Shown here: positions 13,376-23,903 of the stretch, piece after piece
Position numbering within the stretch: the first letter of the stretch is position 1
Layout of the letters: each line of letters begins with the position of its first letter
Assembly: GCA_963281155.1 (NCBI GenBank)
Contig: CAUJLY010000001.1
Location: 4,154,001-4,218,000 of the forward strand
Origin: Rhabditophanes sp. KR3021
Taxonomy: Eukaryota > Nematoda > Chromadorea > Rhabditida > Alloionematidae
DNA: 64,000 bases
Reading direction: 5' to 3'
Position numbers and translations under genes: made by a program
The notes under the pieces: generated by a model
What the model saw: only the letters and a program-made list of their open reading frames with translations
What the model was told of the DNA's origin: nothing
Databases searched by the model: none

Positions 13376-13881
13376 TTACTTTGTGATGGAGAGCAAATAA
13401 ATCTTGGTATCTCCGGAAATCTCGACATTATTCAAACCATCAGCACTAGTACGAAAAGCAAATTTGCAATATTCTTCTCCGTAAACAAAGCAATTTACGT
13501 GAGTCGCTGTAACATGCAAGTCAATGACATAGCTTTTTCCAATTGAAATTGGCATAAATGGTTGACTTCTTTCCTCGTGTTGCCATTTCTCATTCAACAA
13601 GTTGTTTCTGACAATAACTTTTTCGTCAAACCGAACATTGAAGTGCAACAAAATATCTTTCCCAGAACAAAGATTGATCGCAAAACGTTTGCATGTCTTA
13701 TTTGCCTCTCCGACAATTCTGATTTTAAACGGAGCATTTCTAATACTCAAATCCGTGGACAATGGCAATACCTAAATCAAATTGATGAGTATTATTTTAT
13801 GTCAAAGTTATAACTTACGGGGTTAAATTGCTCGTTTAGAACAACGTTATTAGATGGATAAAACATGTTATTCGGAATCAT
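13376..13881 (-). CDS. Galectin (single carbohydrate-recognition domain)
   Basis: A beta-galactoside-binding lectin, normally soluble and exported without a signal peptide. Two exons, 13819-13881 and 13376-13771, join at phase 0 across a 47-nt intron to give 152 residues, the usual size for a single-domain galectin. The CRD core is visible in order: LLHFNVRFDEK, VRNN, then W and EER spaced as in sugar-binding galectins (His, Asn, Arg; Val, Asn; Trp, Glu, Arg). The start ATG is preceded by in-frame stops and by an acceptor-like TATACTTTTAG about 21 bases upstream, consistent with trans-splicing. Confidence 0.92.
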
Positions 13882-14353
13882 TTATTAGGATGATGTGGTT
13901 TCTAAAAGTATAAAATGATATTAATTGTTACGGCAAGTAGTTACAGCAATTTGATGATAAATATTTATATAAATCAATTGACAACTATCTATGAATCATA
14001 AGTATATCACTTTTGATTGCTTATGCACCAAACATAACCCCAAAACTTTTGAAATAATTAGTCGCTGTGAGTCACAAAATGAGCTGTTATGAAGTCATAA
14101 AAAGGGTATTTTTGATGATCACCGATCATATATTATATAAAGTGAATGATGTATGCTCATTAAGGATTATCTAAAACCGTTATTAATAAAAAAAATTCTT
14201 TTCAAAACATTTTTAATTACAACGTGCTTTTTAGGATGCATAACAAGATTATTTTAAGCAAGATTATTATAAGTTAGCAAGATTTTTGATGCTTATACAA
14301 AATAATATTTCTCATATGTTTTCACAAAATATAATGTAGTTTGGGAAACTTAC
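13882..14353. other. Intergenic region upstream of the galectin
   Basis: AT-rich sequence with the galectin's acceptor-like site near 13902. No other feature seen. Confidence 0.5.
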
Positions 14354-14542
14354 ATTTGTAAAGGTGCTAAATAGGCTCATAAATGTATAGCGGTAATCTT
14401 TAGTTCTTGTGATATCGATAGGAAAGTTTGAGGCTGCATTTATTATTACCAGCCAGCCTAACTGTTGTTCAATTTGTTTAGAGATTAAACTTTCAGATGG
14501 TAGTGTTGACGCATCAATAGTAAGAGAATTGTTGATGCCCAT
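14354..14542 (-). CDS. Possible coding exon, product unknown
   Basis: An ATG opens 63 codons of mixed-composition protein (begins MGINNSLTIDAS; contains QQLGWLVIINAASNFPIDI) ending exactly at a consensus donor AAT|GTAAGT. The downstream exon was not found. It might be the 5' end of an unannotated gene or a remnant. Not recognised. Confidence 0.3.
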
Positions 14543-15119
14543 GTGGATGAATAAACAACTATTATTAAGATTAATGATAACGGTACATTTTTAATTTGCT
14601 TACTATTAATACCTTGATACATCTGATTGCCACCTACATTTTTATTGTACAATTAAAAGGCATCTACATTACTTACCATTAAATGATTTCTTCAAAGTAT
14701 AAAAAGTAGTTGCATGAACAATTATTGCCAAAAATGCAATTACCATGTTAATTGTTAATACATATCCAGATTATTTTTGAAAAACCATTATAGGCTGTAG
14801 GTGGCATGCACACGGGAATGACGTTATTATCACTTGTGTAAAAATAGCCTATTCTAGTAATCATTGCAGACAAAAGTAGGTATTATAGCGATAAAAATTA
14901 TTTTTCCAAAGATATTGCATCGTAAGAAAGAGGAAACTTTACAGCAATTAATTACTTAGTCCAGCAACTACTTGAACGTGTTTATTGATAAAAAGGTTCA
15001 AGAATTTATATATTGTAAAGGTAAAATTTGCCAATGGTGTTTTAAGAATAAATTATAAATAAATGTAAAAAATTAATTATCTCAATTCAAAATATCTTAA
15101 TAATTATCATCCAACAAAG

Positions 15120-15311
15120 TTAAATTTCAGAAATCAAATAATCACTTATAATTAAAAATTGAGCAGCAGTTGTTTTAAATAAGGATTTAGTAGAGTTACT
15201 TCTGATAGTGATATCAGATGTTGGATATAAACGTCCACCAGCAATAATTCGATGAGCAACACCATGATCTCTGAGAAAATACTTTGTATGCATGGAGGCA
15301 TAAGCAAACAT
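15120..15311 (-). CDS. Small ORF of 63 codons, product unknown
   Basis: A complete frame with balanced amino-acid use (HRIIAGGRLYPTSDITIRSN; ends SDYLISEI) that looks more protein-like than the surrounding AT-rich open frames. It may be the last exon of a gene lying between 14.3 and 15.3 kb. No domain recognised. Confidence 0.25.
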   Translation of the reverse strand: MFAYASMHTKYFLRDHGVAHRIIAGGRLYPTSDITIRSNSTKSLFKTTAAQFLIISDYLISEI

Positions 15312-15701
15312 TTAGCTTCTATTTCTCAATTACGTAACATTCCAAGACCGAACAATATAGAAGGCAATTCTCTTAAAACAGATTGCAAGTTAGTTAAATT
15401 TTATCCGTCATATTATTTGTTTCTTTAGTGCTTTGGAGTGATCCGGACATTCAAGTGAATTTATACGAAAAATCGCCAAGAGGGTGTAGTTACGTCTTTG
15501 GCGAACGCGTACTTAGAATTATATTCAATTAACAATTTATTTGCATCATAAAATGAGCTGAATATCAGAGAATTTTTAAAATTAAATATTAATCAAAACA
15601 ATTAAATTAAAATGCATCAAAAATTGAGTCTGATATCCAAGAATTCAGATACTTTAAAAAGACTGAATGGATGCGTAACATTATAAAATTGTGTCAAGAA
15701 T

Positions 15702-16666
15702 TTAGTCTTCATGCTTGTCGTCTTGCATGGGAGAAGGGGTTCTTGAAGTTCTTGGACTTTTGGAGATAGATTCGGGACTCTTGGAATCCTTCTTGTGTGG
15801 AGAAGATGGAGATCTGGAGTCTCTATTTTTCTTGTCCGGGGAAGCAGATATTGACTTGGCTGGACTTCTAGATCTTACTGGACTTCTTGATCTGGATTTA
15901 ACAGGACTTCTGGATCTAACAGGGCTTCTAGAACGAACAGGGCTTCTAGAACGAACAGGGCTTCTGGATCTAACGGGACTTCTGGATCTAACAGGGCTTC
16001 TGGATCTTGGACTTCTGGATCTTGGGCTTCTGGATCTGGTTCTTTTGCGGTCATCACTACGACTTCTTGATCTTCTAGAGTCTCTTCTTCTGTATTCCGG
16101 TGATCTAAAAGTAAACAGTTTTATTATTTGCTATGTATCACAAAAATTCATCAGCTAATAAGACATGCAGCAACTGCGCAGAAAAACAGCTCAAATTTAA
16201 AAAAGTGTCAGCGAGTCACAGGAGACACTGCTTCTAAGATTAAAGTTTTAATATATTTTCTCAAACATCACACAATAGTGTTAGATTTAATTAAAACTTA
16301 CCGACTTCTATCACGACGAGATGGTCTTTTTTCATCAATCGGTCTTTCGTAGCGAGCTAAAGAGCATCGGATACTTCTCCCATCTACTCTTCTTCCGTCA
16401 TTTCTATCAGACGCTCTTTCAGCCTCCTTTCTGCTGTAGAATCTGACGAAGCCAAATCCCTTGGATTTTCCATCGGCTCTATTTCTAGGTATGTGAATGT
16501 CTCCAATTTCTCCCTGTCTTTCAAAAAGATCACGGAGTTGGTGAGGGGTTGTGTTGTAAGACAAATTATCAACCTAAAAATTATTAATAAATTCGGATTT
16601 TCATATTAAAGTTACCTTAACGGAGTGTAATCCTTGAATATTTGGTGGTCCACGTCTTTCGCCCAT
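15702..16666 (-). CDS. SR splicing factor, SRSF2/SC35-like
   Basis: Nuclear pre-mRNA splicing factor. Three exons (16616-16666, 16302-16573, 15702-16104) join in frame to 241 residues. Residues about 16-92 form an RRM: VDNLSY (RNP2) and KGFGFVRFY (RNP1). The C-terminal exon is an RS domain dominated by about seven tandem RSRSPV units. These are 18-bp DNA repeats at about 15865-16040 with a few 12-bp variants. The tail is less regular, Ser/Pro/Lys-rich and ends KHED. The second intron (16105-16301, 197 nt) is longer than most here; SR genes often regulate themselves through such introns, though nothing here proves it. Confidence 0.95.
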
Positions 16667-17703
16667 TTTATTAAATTCTCTAAAAGTTATAAATAGTAAT
16701 TATTAAAACGAAAAAGTAATTCGACTGCTCAATAAAATACAGATATAAAAGACTAAATTAACTGAACTGTTTAAGCAAACTATTTCGTACACAACGAAAT
16801 AAATATAATGAGCCGGAAAGTGGATTTAAATAGTAAATTTTAATGCAAATCAAGTCAATGCGCAACGTGGACACATCACCAATCGTTAAACATAGTTGCA
16901 AACGAAAGTATATTAAATGCCAATGTTTCGCTTAATATAACGCTAGGTGGTGTAGCAAACTAAATGATTAGCATAAATAGTTCACTAATACCGCCTTTTT
17001 TGTCTTATGCGAACAGTAACAACAACAAACACACTATAATAAAGTTTTAAGCTAATTATTAGTCCACCCATCTGACTTAACTATCTTAAACATTTTGAAC
17101 ATAAGACACGGCGTAAGACGTTAAAACTTGCCAATCTTAATTAAAAAATGAACGAAAAAGCACTTTAATTGTATGTATTAACCAAAATAATAGCCTATCC
17201 TTTAATTACATTATGTTAGTGATATACAAGTGAAACTATTTTAAAATGATAGTAAGGAAGTAATATTTCGAATATTTTGATGCTTTAAAAACTTCCAACT
17301 CACTTAGATAAACACTCTGTGATTGTCAAAGACAACCAATATTTCATAATAAATTTAATATTTCTATTAAAAACGGATCCATTTGAAAAGGAAAATTTAA
17401 ATAAAGAAGTTTCAATGCCTACACACTAATAAAGACCAAATTTAGACAAAAGAAAAAACCAATAATTTATGAAAATTCCTTGTTTAGATTAAATATTCTT
17501 TATAAAAAGCAAATTGTCATGACTCGCAAGCAAGTACCATTGATTGATAATAAGAACAAAACATTTTTTCAAAACAATTTCGATATAACATTAAAAAGAT
17601 ATACACAGTTAGGTAGTTATGGTTGTTGATCATATGTGACTCTAACCTTGTTTCATAAAAAATCAATTAATTTTTTCGTCCATAAAATTATAGTTGTTTA
17701 TTA
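16667..17703. other. Intergenic region between the SR factor and the SL RNA genes
   Basis: Contains the SR factor's 5' flank. No gene or repeat seen. Confidence 0.5.
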
Positions 17704-17794
17704 GGGGTCTTTTCAAACCCCATTCCAAAATTTGCTAACAGAATTCATATAGAATCCTGAACGCATACTAACCTCAAACTGGGTTTTTTAAACC
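17704..17794 (-). ncRNA. SL1-type spliced leader RNA gene, copy 1
   Basis: Read on the minus strand. The leader is the 22 bases 17794-17773, starting GGTTTAA and ending CCCAGTTTGAG, directly followed by a splice donor GTTAGTATG. It matches the classical nematode SL1 at 18 of 22 positions with identical length and identical ends. Downstream is an Sm-binding site AAATTTTGGAA (17733-17723) and then a terminal hairpin GGGGTT-TGAAAA-GACCCC (17721-17704). Leader, donor, Sm site and 3' hairpin in this order and a 91-nt length are the architecture of nematode SL RNAs. These donate the capped leader to mRNA 5' ends by trans-splicing. Confidence 0.92.
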
Positions 17795-17820
17795 GTCTTA
17801 GTCTGTTTAACCAGCTTTTT

Positions 17821-17844
17821 TATACCCCCAGATGTGAAAATCGG
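17821..17844 (-). promoter_or_regulatory. Conserved upstream element of SL RNA copy 1 (PSE/TATA-like)
   Basis: The block CCGATTTTCACATCTG plus GGGGGTATA lies 27-50 bases before the leader start. It is conserved at the same offset in copy 2, while the sequence between block and leader diverges. Position and conservation suit a snRNA-type proximal sequence element. Promoter role is inferred. Confidence 0.6.
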
Positions 17845-17950
17845 GAGTAGGACTTTGTGGAAGTGCTAAAACGCATACACATCCATATTACTTATACTTA
17901 TTTTGTGTGAACTTTCATTTTAAAAAATTAGCAATTTCTGTTTTTTATTA

Positions 17951-18041
17951 GAGACCTTTTTAAGTCTCATTCCAAAATTTGCTAACAGAATTCGTATAGA
18001 ATCCTGAACGCATACTAACCTCAAACTGGGTTTTTTAAACC
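17951..18041 (-). ncRNA. SL1-type spliced leader RNA gene, copy 2
   Basis: Same architecture as copy 1: 22-base leader at 18041-18020 (identical to copy 1), donor GTTAGTATG, Sm site at 17980-17970, terminal hairpin GAGACT-TAAAAA-GGTCTC at 17968-17951. Length is again 91 nt. Between donor and Sm site only one base differs. In the hairpin, three paired positions differ from copy 1 on both strands of the stem so that pairing is kept, which indicates selection on RNA structure. Confidence 0.92.
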
Positions 18042-18067
18042 GTCTTAGTCTTTGTTACTTACTCTTT

Positions 18068-18091
18068 TATACCCGCATATGTGAAAATCGG
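18068..18091 (-). promoter_or_regulatory. Conserved upstream element of SL RNA copy 2 (PSE/TATA-like)
   Basis: Carries CCGATTTTCACATATG and GCGGGTATA, again 27-50 bases before the leader start, with few differences from the copy 1 block. Confidence 0.6.
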
Positions 18092-18636
18092 AAGTAGGCC
18101 ACTACATAGTTTACAAAAACAAATATTAAGAATTCAATAAAAGATTTAAAATGTATGCCAACATTTGTCTTTTCTATCTATGTACAAGTACGTAAATAAT
18201 CGTTTGTAAATAACACAAATACTTTTAAATTGTTGAATTAATTTCCTATTTTTTCAATTAAATAATAGCTCTGAAGTAGCTCGAAGTTGACTCAATTCTC
18301 ATATCAAGCGGGATGAAATGCTTTCAACATGATACGAGCGTAAGCAATAATACATGTAAACTAATCATTTATAAACCAGAGAGACATTTTTGGAGCCAAC
18401 ACAAATGGTTAAAATATTTCAAATATATATTTTCCTCAAACCAACATCTCTTGTTCACTATTATGGAAACTAAATTGTATATAAAATATCATACATAATT
18501 GATATTTGAATGAATCAAATCGAGGCAAAATATTTGCTCGTTTACTTGGTATGACAATTTTCTGTCTTTTAAAAGATATATTACTTTACCTTCAAAGAAT
18601 CAACTATAATGGTTCAACAAAATCTATTTAATTTGA

Positions 18637-18861
18637 ATGCCACTTTTATCAAAGAATATGACACCAAATACCAGTGTTATCAATATTTTGATTGGAGTTA
18701 TTTTAGGAAGTTGCGCGAACGCAGACTTCCAAACGCAAAAATTGAAGTATAGGCGAACCTCGTTAGAGATTGCCTCGAGGGTCAACTTCAACCTAAAGTG
18801 CAATGGTGAAGCCTCGTCTCGGGGTGGAATCGTTATTGAAGATTCCAAACCCAATACTCAG
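18637..18861 (+). CDS. Possible coding exon with signal-like start, product unknown
   Basis: From an ATG at 18637 the frame runs 75 codons and ends at a consensus donor CAG|GTAAGT (18862). It has a hydrophobic INILIGVILGSCANA segment near residues 16-30, then a basic hydrophilic part. The stretch is clearly less AT-rich than its surroundings. A following exon could begin after TTTTAG near 19591, but that product would be very short. The opposite strand is also open, so the direction is uncertain. Confidence 0.25.
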
Positions 18862-18862
18862 G

Positions 18863-20218
18863 TAAGTTTATGAGCTGAGAGAAAATGCGTATATAATCCT
18901 GCCACTGCATACAGATGGGTTGGGTTAGGAAAACAATCGCCAAACATAGTAGAGTAAAAATAAAAGATTAGTTTTACCAAGAAGAAAGTAGAACACTCTG
19001 ATAAACAAAGTAGAAGGGCTAATATGGGATTTTAAATGACGCTTTACTTTAACTTAAAATACAAGAAACTGCGATCACCTTAAAGCCTGCTTTAAAGGCA
19101 GATAAAAATTAGTTTAAACTTACAGCTTTCATTCTACCTGAATCAGAATGATATCCGGGACAAGTAATCGACTGAAAGAGGAAAATTAAAAGGGGTAATA
19201 CAAGCTAATTAAGGTGAACATAAAAATAACATGATAAAGGATAAAATAGTAATGTGAAAGACAGGTTAAACGTGGACGATGATTTTGAGTAAGATCATCA
19301 TAGCCTTCATATAACCACTTTAAGAGCCTGAGTCGGAACAGAGTTGTCTTCAGAGATGGGATATCTCTACTGTAGTCTGTAATGTTAACATGAAACAGAT
19401 ATTCAAATTCTGATAACCTTTAGTATGCCTTATTACTTAGCAAATTAAAGTCTTAAAATATAGTTACTTAACTTTTTTCAGAACTGATTTAAAATTACGC
19501 TTTCATAATGGTGTACCATTGAAAAAGTGATTAATTTAAAATGCAATGGTATTGCCATCATATTCGTTGCTTGAATTCTTTTTGTTTTAGAGGGTAATTG
19601 CATGCCTAGTTAATAATAACACTAAATGTTTTTCTATTTTGCATGTATGCTCTCCGTTATTGTGTATGTGGCTATAAATTGAACTATTTATTTCAATACT
19701 CTCTTTCAAACACCACCATTTCATTTGATCTACATATCAGAAACGGATCAAGCGTCTTCTTTACATGCAATATACTCACTATTTATTATTTTAATAGTAC
19801 ACGACAAATCCATCTTAGCTTACCTAAGAAGTCTAGAATTAACTTGTTTACATGCTGATCACAAGCATTATGTATATATATCCTATCTACTGCCTTTCCA
19901 ACTACTTTCCTCGTAAGACACACGGAAGAGAGAACAATAACAACAAATACAGTTATAAACATATGCAGTCAAAGCAATAAACTGGGAATTATCAATAACA
20001 TTTTATTCACACTACGCACGTGCTACATAATAGACTATACTCAAGTCATTCGTTAAAAAGTTGGACTTTGAATACGTTTTAAACTTCTTAATTCATAGAC
20101 TTTACTTCAACACGTGAGCTATGTTGGACTTTTTTGCTTAATTCAATAACATTCCGTGCCTATCCAACTTATTTATTTGAATTCAATTTAACATTATTTT
20201 TCTTTTTTAGAATCCATA
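18863..20218. other. Intergenic region between the SL locus and the small acidic gene
   Basis: Several short open frames (for example 19643-19916) without recognisable content. A splice-acceptor-like TTTTTTAG at 20203-20210 lies 8 bases before the next ATG. Confidence 0.45.
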
Positions 20219-20500
20219 ATGTCAAAAATCACTAATTCTGATGCATTTGATTTTGAAAAAATTGACATGGCTGATGTAATTAAAGAAGAAGCTGCTGATT
20301 TCGCCAAAGAAACAAGCGCCGCTGCCGTTGCTTTTGACATGATAAAAGAAGGGACTTTTTGTATCTTGACAAATGTTTTTTCATACGGTTATTCCATGGC
20401 AAGTGCCGTTGGGAATCAAATTATAGACCATTACAATAATAATGGACAAGTTGTTGAAAATATAGTAGAAGAAGAGAAAATTGTTGATGCTGAAGAGTAA
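20219..20500 (+). CDS. Small acidic protein of 93 residues, function unknown
   Basis: A single-exon frame with strong coding character (FDFEKIDMADVIKEEAADFA, a central hydrophobic TFCILTNVFSYGYSMASAVG that could form an amphipathic or short membrane-associated helix, and an acidic C-terminus EEEKIVDAEE). The ATG lies 8 bases after TCTTTTTTAG, a strong trans-splice acceptor candidate. A polyadenylation-like AATAAA follows at about 20556. No family recognised. Confidence 0.65.
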   Translation: MSKITNSDAFDFEKIDMADVIKEEAADFAKETSAAAVAFDMIKEGTFCILTNVFSYGYSMASAVGNQIIDHYNNNGQVVENIVEEEKIVDAEE

Positions 20501-23000
20501 TTTAAACAGTCTCCAATCTCTTTGTCTTAATCTTTTACCTCGCTTGTATCTCTTGAATAAAGTCTTTTAATCGTCTTCGTAAACTATACAGGTTGTTCAA
20601 ATTAACATGTCATTTTTTTTAAATCTTTAACTTAGGCATCTATCGTCGGATTTTGATGAAATTAGTGTCATTAGATAGACAATAGTCCAAACTACGAGAT
20701 TAAATGCATGGGATCTTTGATCTTTATTATATTAGGTACAGAAGGGGAAACTAGTACCATGAAAATGTTCATAAAATCTATGCAAATTAATTATTAAATA
20801 TTGCATATGCACTTCAACATGCCCATCAATTTCTGTAGCTTTTTCAGAATGCAAACATGCTTCCATGTACTATCTTGGATTTTTAGTTGCTCAATGACAA
20901 TTAACGGTGTCGTCTATGTGAAAATGAGCTTCATAAGAAAACAATAACCGTCCGACTCTTGTATCATCTTTTTCAAGTCTTCCTAATTCTGTTTCAGCAA
21001 AAAACTTCCTTCCGGCTTTATCATCTCCTTCTAATTTTTGGACAATGTGTATCTTATACGGATGATAATTTAACCTCTTTAAGAGCTTATGTATTGAACA
21101 ACTGAAACAAGCAAAATATTAAACAAGCGTCTAACTGACTTGTATGGCATTTGTTGTTGTCATAGGGGTAGGAGTTCATTACCTCATCCTTATCAGTGAC
21201 CGTTCCACAAATTTATAATAATTGATAATGCTTCTAACAAGTAAAGCAATAAAAACAGTAAATAAAACTACAAGAAATATCATTTTGAATGTTATTGAAA
21301 CAAATTGATATAAACAATTTTCCCTACCATTTATACCAATTATTTGCTTAAAGAACCAAACAATGAATATTGGATATCACTTCTACCTACCCATTTTGTG
21401 TCTAGAAAGAGTCCACTATGTGCATAATAGATTTCAGTTACGTGTTTAATTTAAAGTTTACTTTATTTTGATGCTACCATTACTTGCAAAAAGTGTTCAA
21501 GTTACTTCATAAGATGCAATTGCAAGTTTCTAAATTTAAAGGTATTCTTCTTATATATTTTATGCCACTTTTTAGACAAAAAAGTTCTCGCATACGTCAA
21601 TTAGTATAGAGTCTAGTAGGATCAAGTTAAATCTTTACACTTCAATGGAAATATAAGATGATAAGCCAACTTACGTATAAAATTCGCTTTAAAATTATTT
21701 GCTACAATTGACTAGTTAAGTAATACAACAATTAATTGCCAATTAATCAATTTCGAGTATTATATAATCCCATTGTGTTAAGGGGTACGTTAAATGTAAT
21801 AAACTCACAAATTACTTTGTTACTACATTTGATCTTCAATAAAAAAACAATAGAATGTGTTAGAATAAGAAAGCTTTTGATTGGAACAGTTTAGCATGAT
21901 TTTGTTTCCCAAAACAAACGTTCAGTTAATTGGAGGAAACAATAGATATTGCTAAATGTTTAGTTTGAAATTATGTAATATATTAATAGTTCACTTGCAA
22001 AAAGAAATATACAAATCATATTATGATGACAGGGAAACAGCTGGATGGAATTTTATAAAAAAAGATGATTGTTTTTAAGCAAAACCTTCAAACAGACAGC
22101 ATGGCATCAATTTCTTTAAAACAGTTTTATAAATTTATCCATCGTTTATATAAATTGCATTGTATAGTTGTTATACATAGATATATATTTATTTTGCAAT
22201 CTATTATAAATAAATGGGTATTTGAAAAGAAATTAAGATTTGATAAGCAAAATAGTGTTCAATGTTTAATGTACCCTTGTAAGCGCCGAACTTTTGAATT
22301 ACCAACTTGCAATCTAAACAACTCATTAACCACCAATCATTTGAATATCCCATTCGGTCACACACAATCAGCTTTTTATATTTAAAAAAGTATGCTAGGG
22401 GGATGCTTTTTAGAATAATGTGGACAAGACTTTTTATCTGAAATAACAAATACCATTTCAAACAATTATTAATGGTAATATTGGATATATATCGGCAATT
22501 TGTCAGACTTTTAATGACAATAAGATAAATGGTTTAATGATTAAGTGTATGGGAACAATCTGTGTTAGCAATTATGGTTTTTTAGCCGCACAATTAACAT
22601 TGACGAGTAATGGATATTTGATTGCCTATATATTTAATCAAATAAAACTTGGTTGATTCCGGCAAAAGTTATCGTAGCTAGACAGGAGGTGGGATTTGAC
22701 AGATGATTCAAGGGTATCTCTAAGGTCTGGGTGGGTATTAATTGTTCCACGAACATTCACTCATAAGTTTAAATATATTGCAATTCCTATTTTTAATATG
22801 CCGAAAGAACAATATATGTGCCAACTATGCGTATGTTTTTTAACTCAGAAGTAGTTATTAATATCGTTGTAATCTTACTTTTAGTGCAATCATAATATTT
22901 TCAATCAACCTAAGAAAGGTCATAAATCTAAATGCCCGTATAGGAACTGTGGGTAGGCTTCAACAAATACTTTCTTTTAATTCTGATTTTACTTTTCTAG
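20501..23000. other. Region between the acidic gene and the GATA exons
   Basis: No certain gene. The first half of the GATA zinc finger should lie upstream of 23001, but I could not find a convincing CxxC...LWRR exon here. Short frames at 22065-22461 on both strands look like chance AT-rich openings. Confidence 0.45.
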
Positions 23001-23903
23001 ATGCAATGCTTGTGGTTTAAATACTAAAAGACGAGCTTTAGATCAGATTGAAAGAAAGTTAAGAGTCAAAAAAAGTCCATCACCTCAACCTTCTTCTCCA
23101 AATTCACATTTAAATTACCCGCCGCAACAATTTCAAATGTCTCAAAACTTAGTTTCACCGACTAATGCAAATATAAACAACAATTGTTCAAATTGTATGA
23201 ATGGCAAGTTTGAATTTATAAATATGTGCATGAGTATATTTTTCTTTAAAACAACCAATTGTTTTTTGAGAACATCACTGACATTTAGAGTTTAGAACAA
23301 TTTGTCCAATATACCTGATAACCAATTTAATTGGAAGCTAATTTTAGTATGCTTTTGACACATTTAATTAATTACAGCAGTTGTTGAAGGATAGTTAATG
23401 GTTGCTGTTTGAGTGAATGTTTTTTGACAGACCACATTAACATAAAGGTGGCAAATAGTGATGTTTAACAATCAAAAACTATTAATTACTTTCTAAAATT
23501 TATGTTCATTGTGTATGTGTCAAAAAAATGGTTTAACTGAATAAGAGGGTATAAGTGGATGTTAAATTAATTCATAAATTTTGTGACAGATACTTTATCT
23601 TGCTGGCTAATAAAACAAAATCAAATAATGACAGTTTCTATTATTTTAGCATCCAGCTTTCCGCCACCAATGGGACCATTCTTATATTCTATTGCTTTGC
23701 CAGCATCTTTTCCTCAACTACCACAAATGACTTCCAGCAATTATTTTGTCCCAACGTTACCAAATATTAAATTAAAGGAAGATTTCCTTGAACTTGCAAA
23801 AATGATGAACAATGAAAGTCGTAACAATCTTGATGAAGATAAGTTTCAAAAAGCAAAATCAATTTTTCATTCTGTAGAAATGCTAGCAAACCAAGATAAA
23901 TAA
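23001..23903 (+). CDS. GATA-type zinc-finger transcription factor, 3' exons only
   Basis: A DNA-binding transcription factor of the GATA family, incomplete on the 5' side. Exon 23001-23203 begins in phase and opens with CNACGLNTKRRALDQIERK, the second half of a GATA finger (CNACGL) plus the following basic segment. A Ser/Pro/Asn/Gln-rich stretch follows. It joins exon 23650-23903 (ASSFPPPMGPF to MLANQDK, stop 23901-23903). The phase fits only if the intron starts with GC (AATG|GCAAGT), a GC-AG intron. The upstream half-finger exon (CxxC, LWRR) was not found. The acceptor ACTTTTCTAG before 23001 is good. Confidence 0.75.

Noticed and set aside
15715..16158. 147-codon Leu/Gly-rich plus-strand ORF
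   Set aside because: Antisense of the RS-domain repeat; the repeat keeps every frame open.
17697..18100. The 155-bp direct repeat as a transposon or simple duplication
   Set aside because: It is explained by the two SL RNA genes with their promoters.
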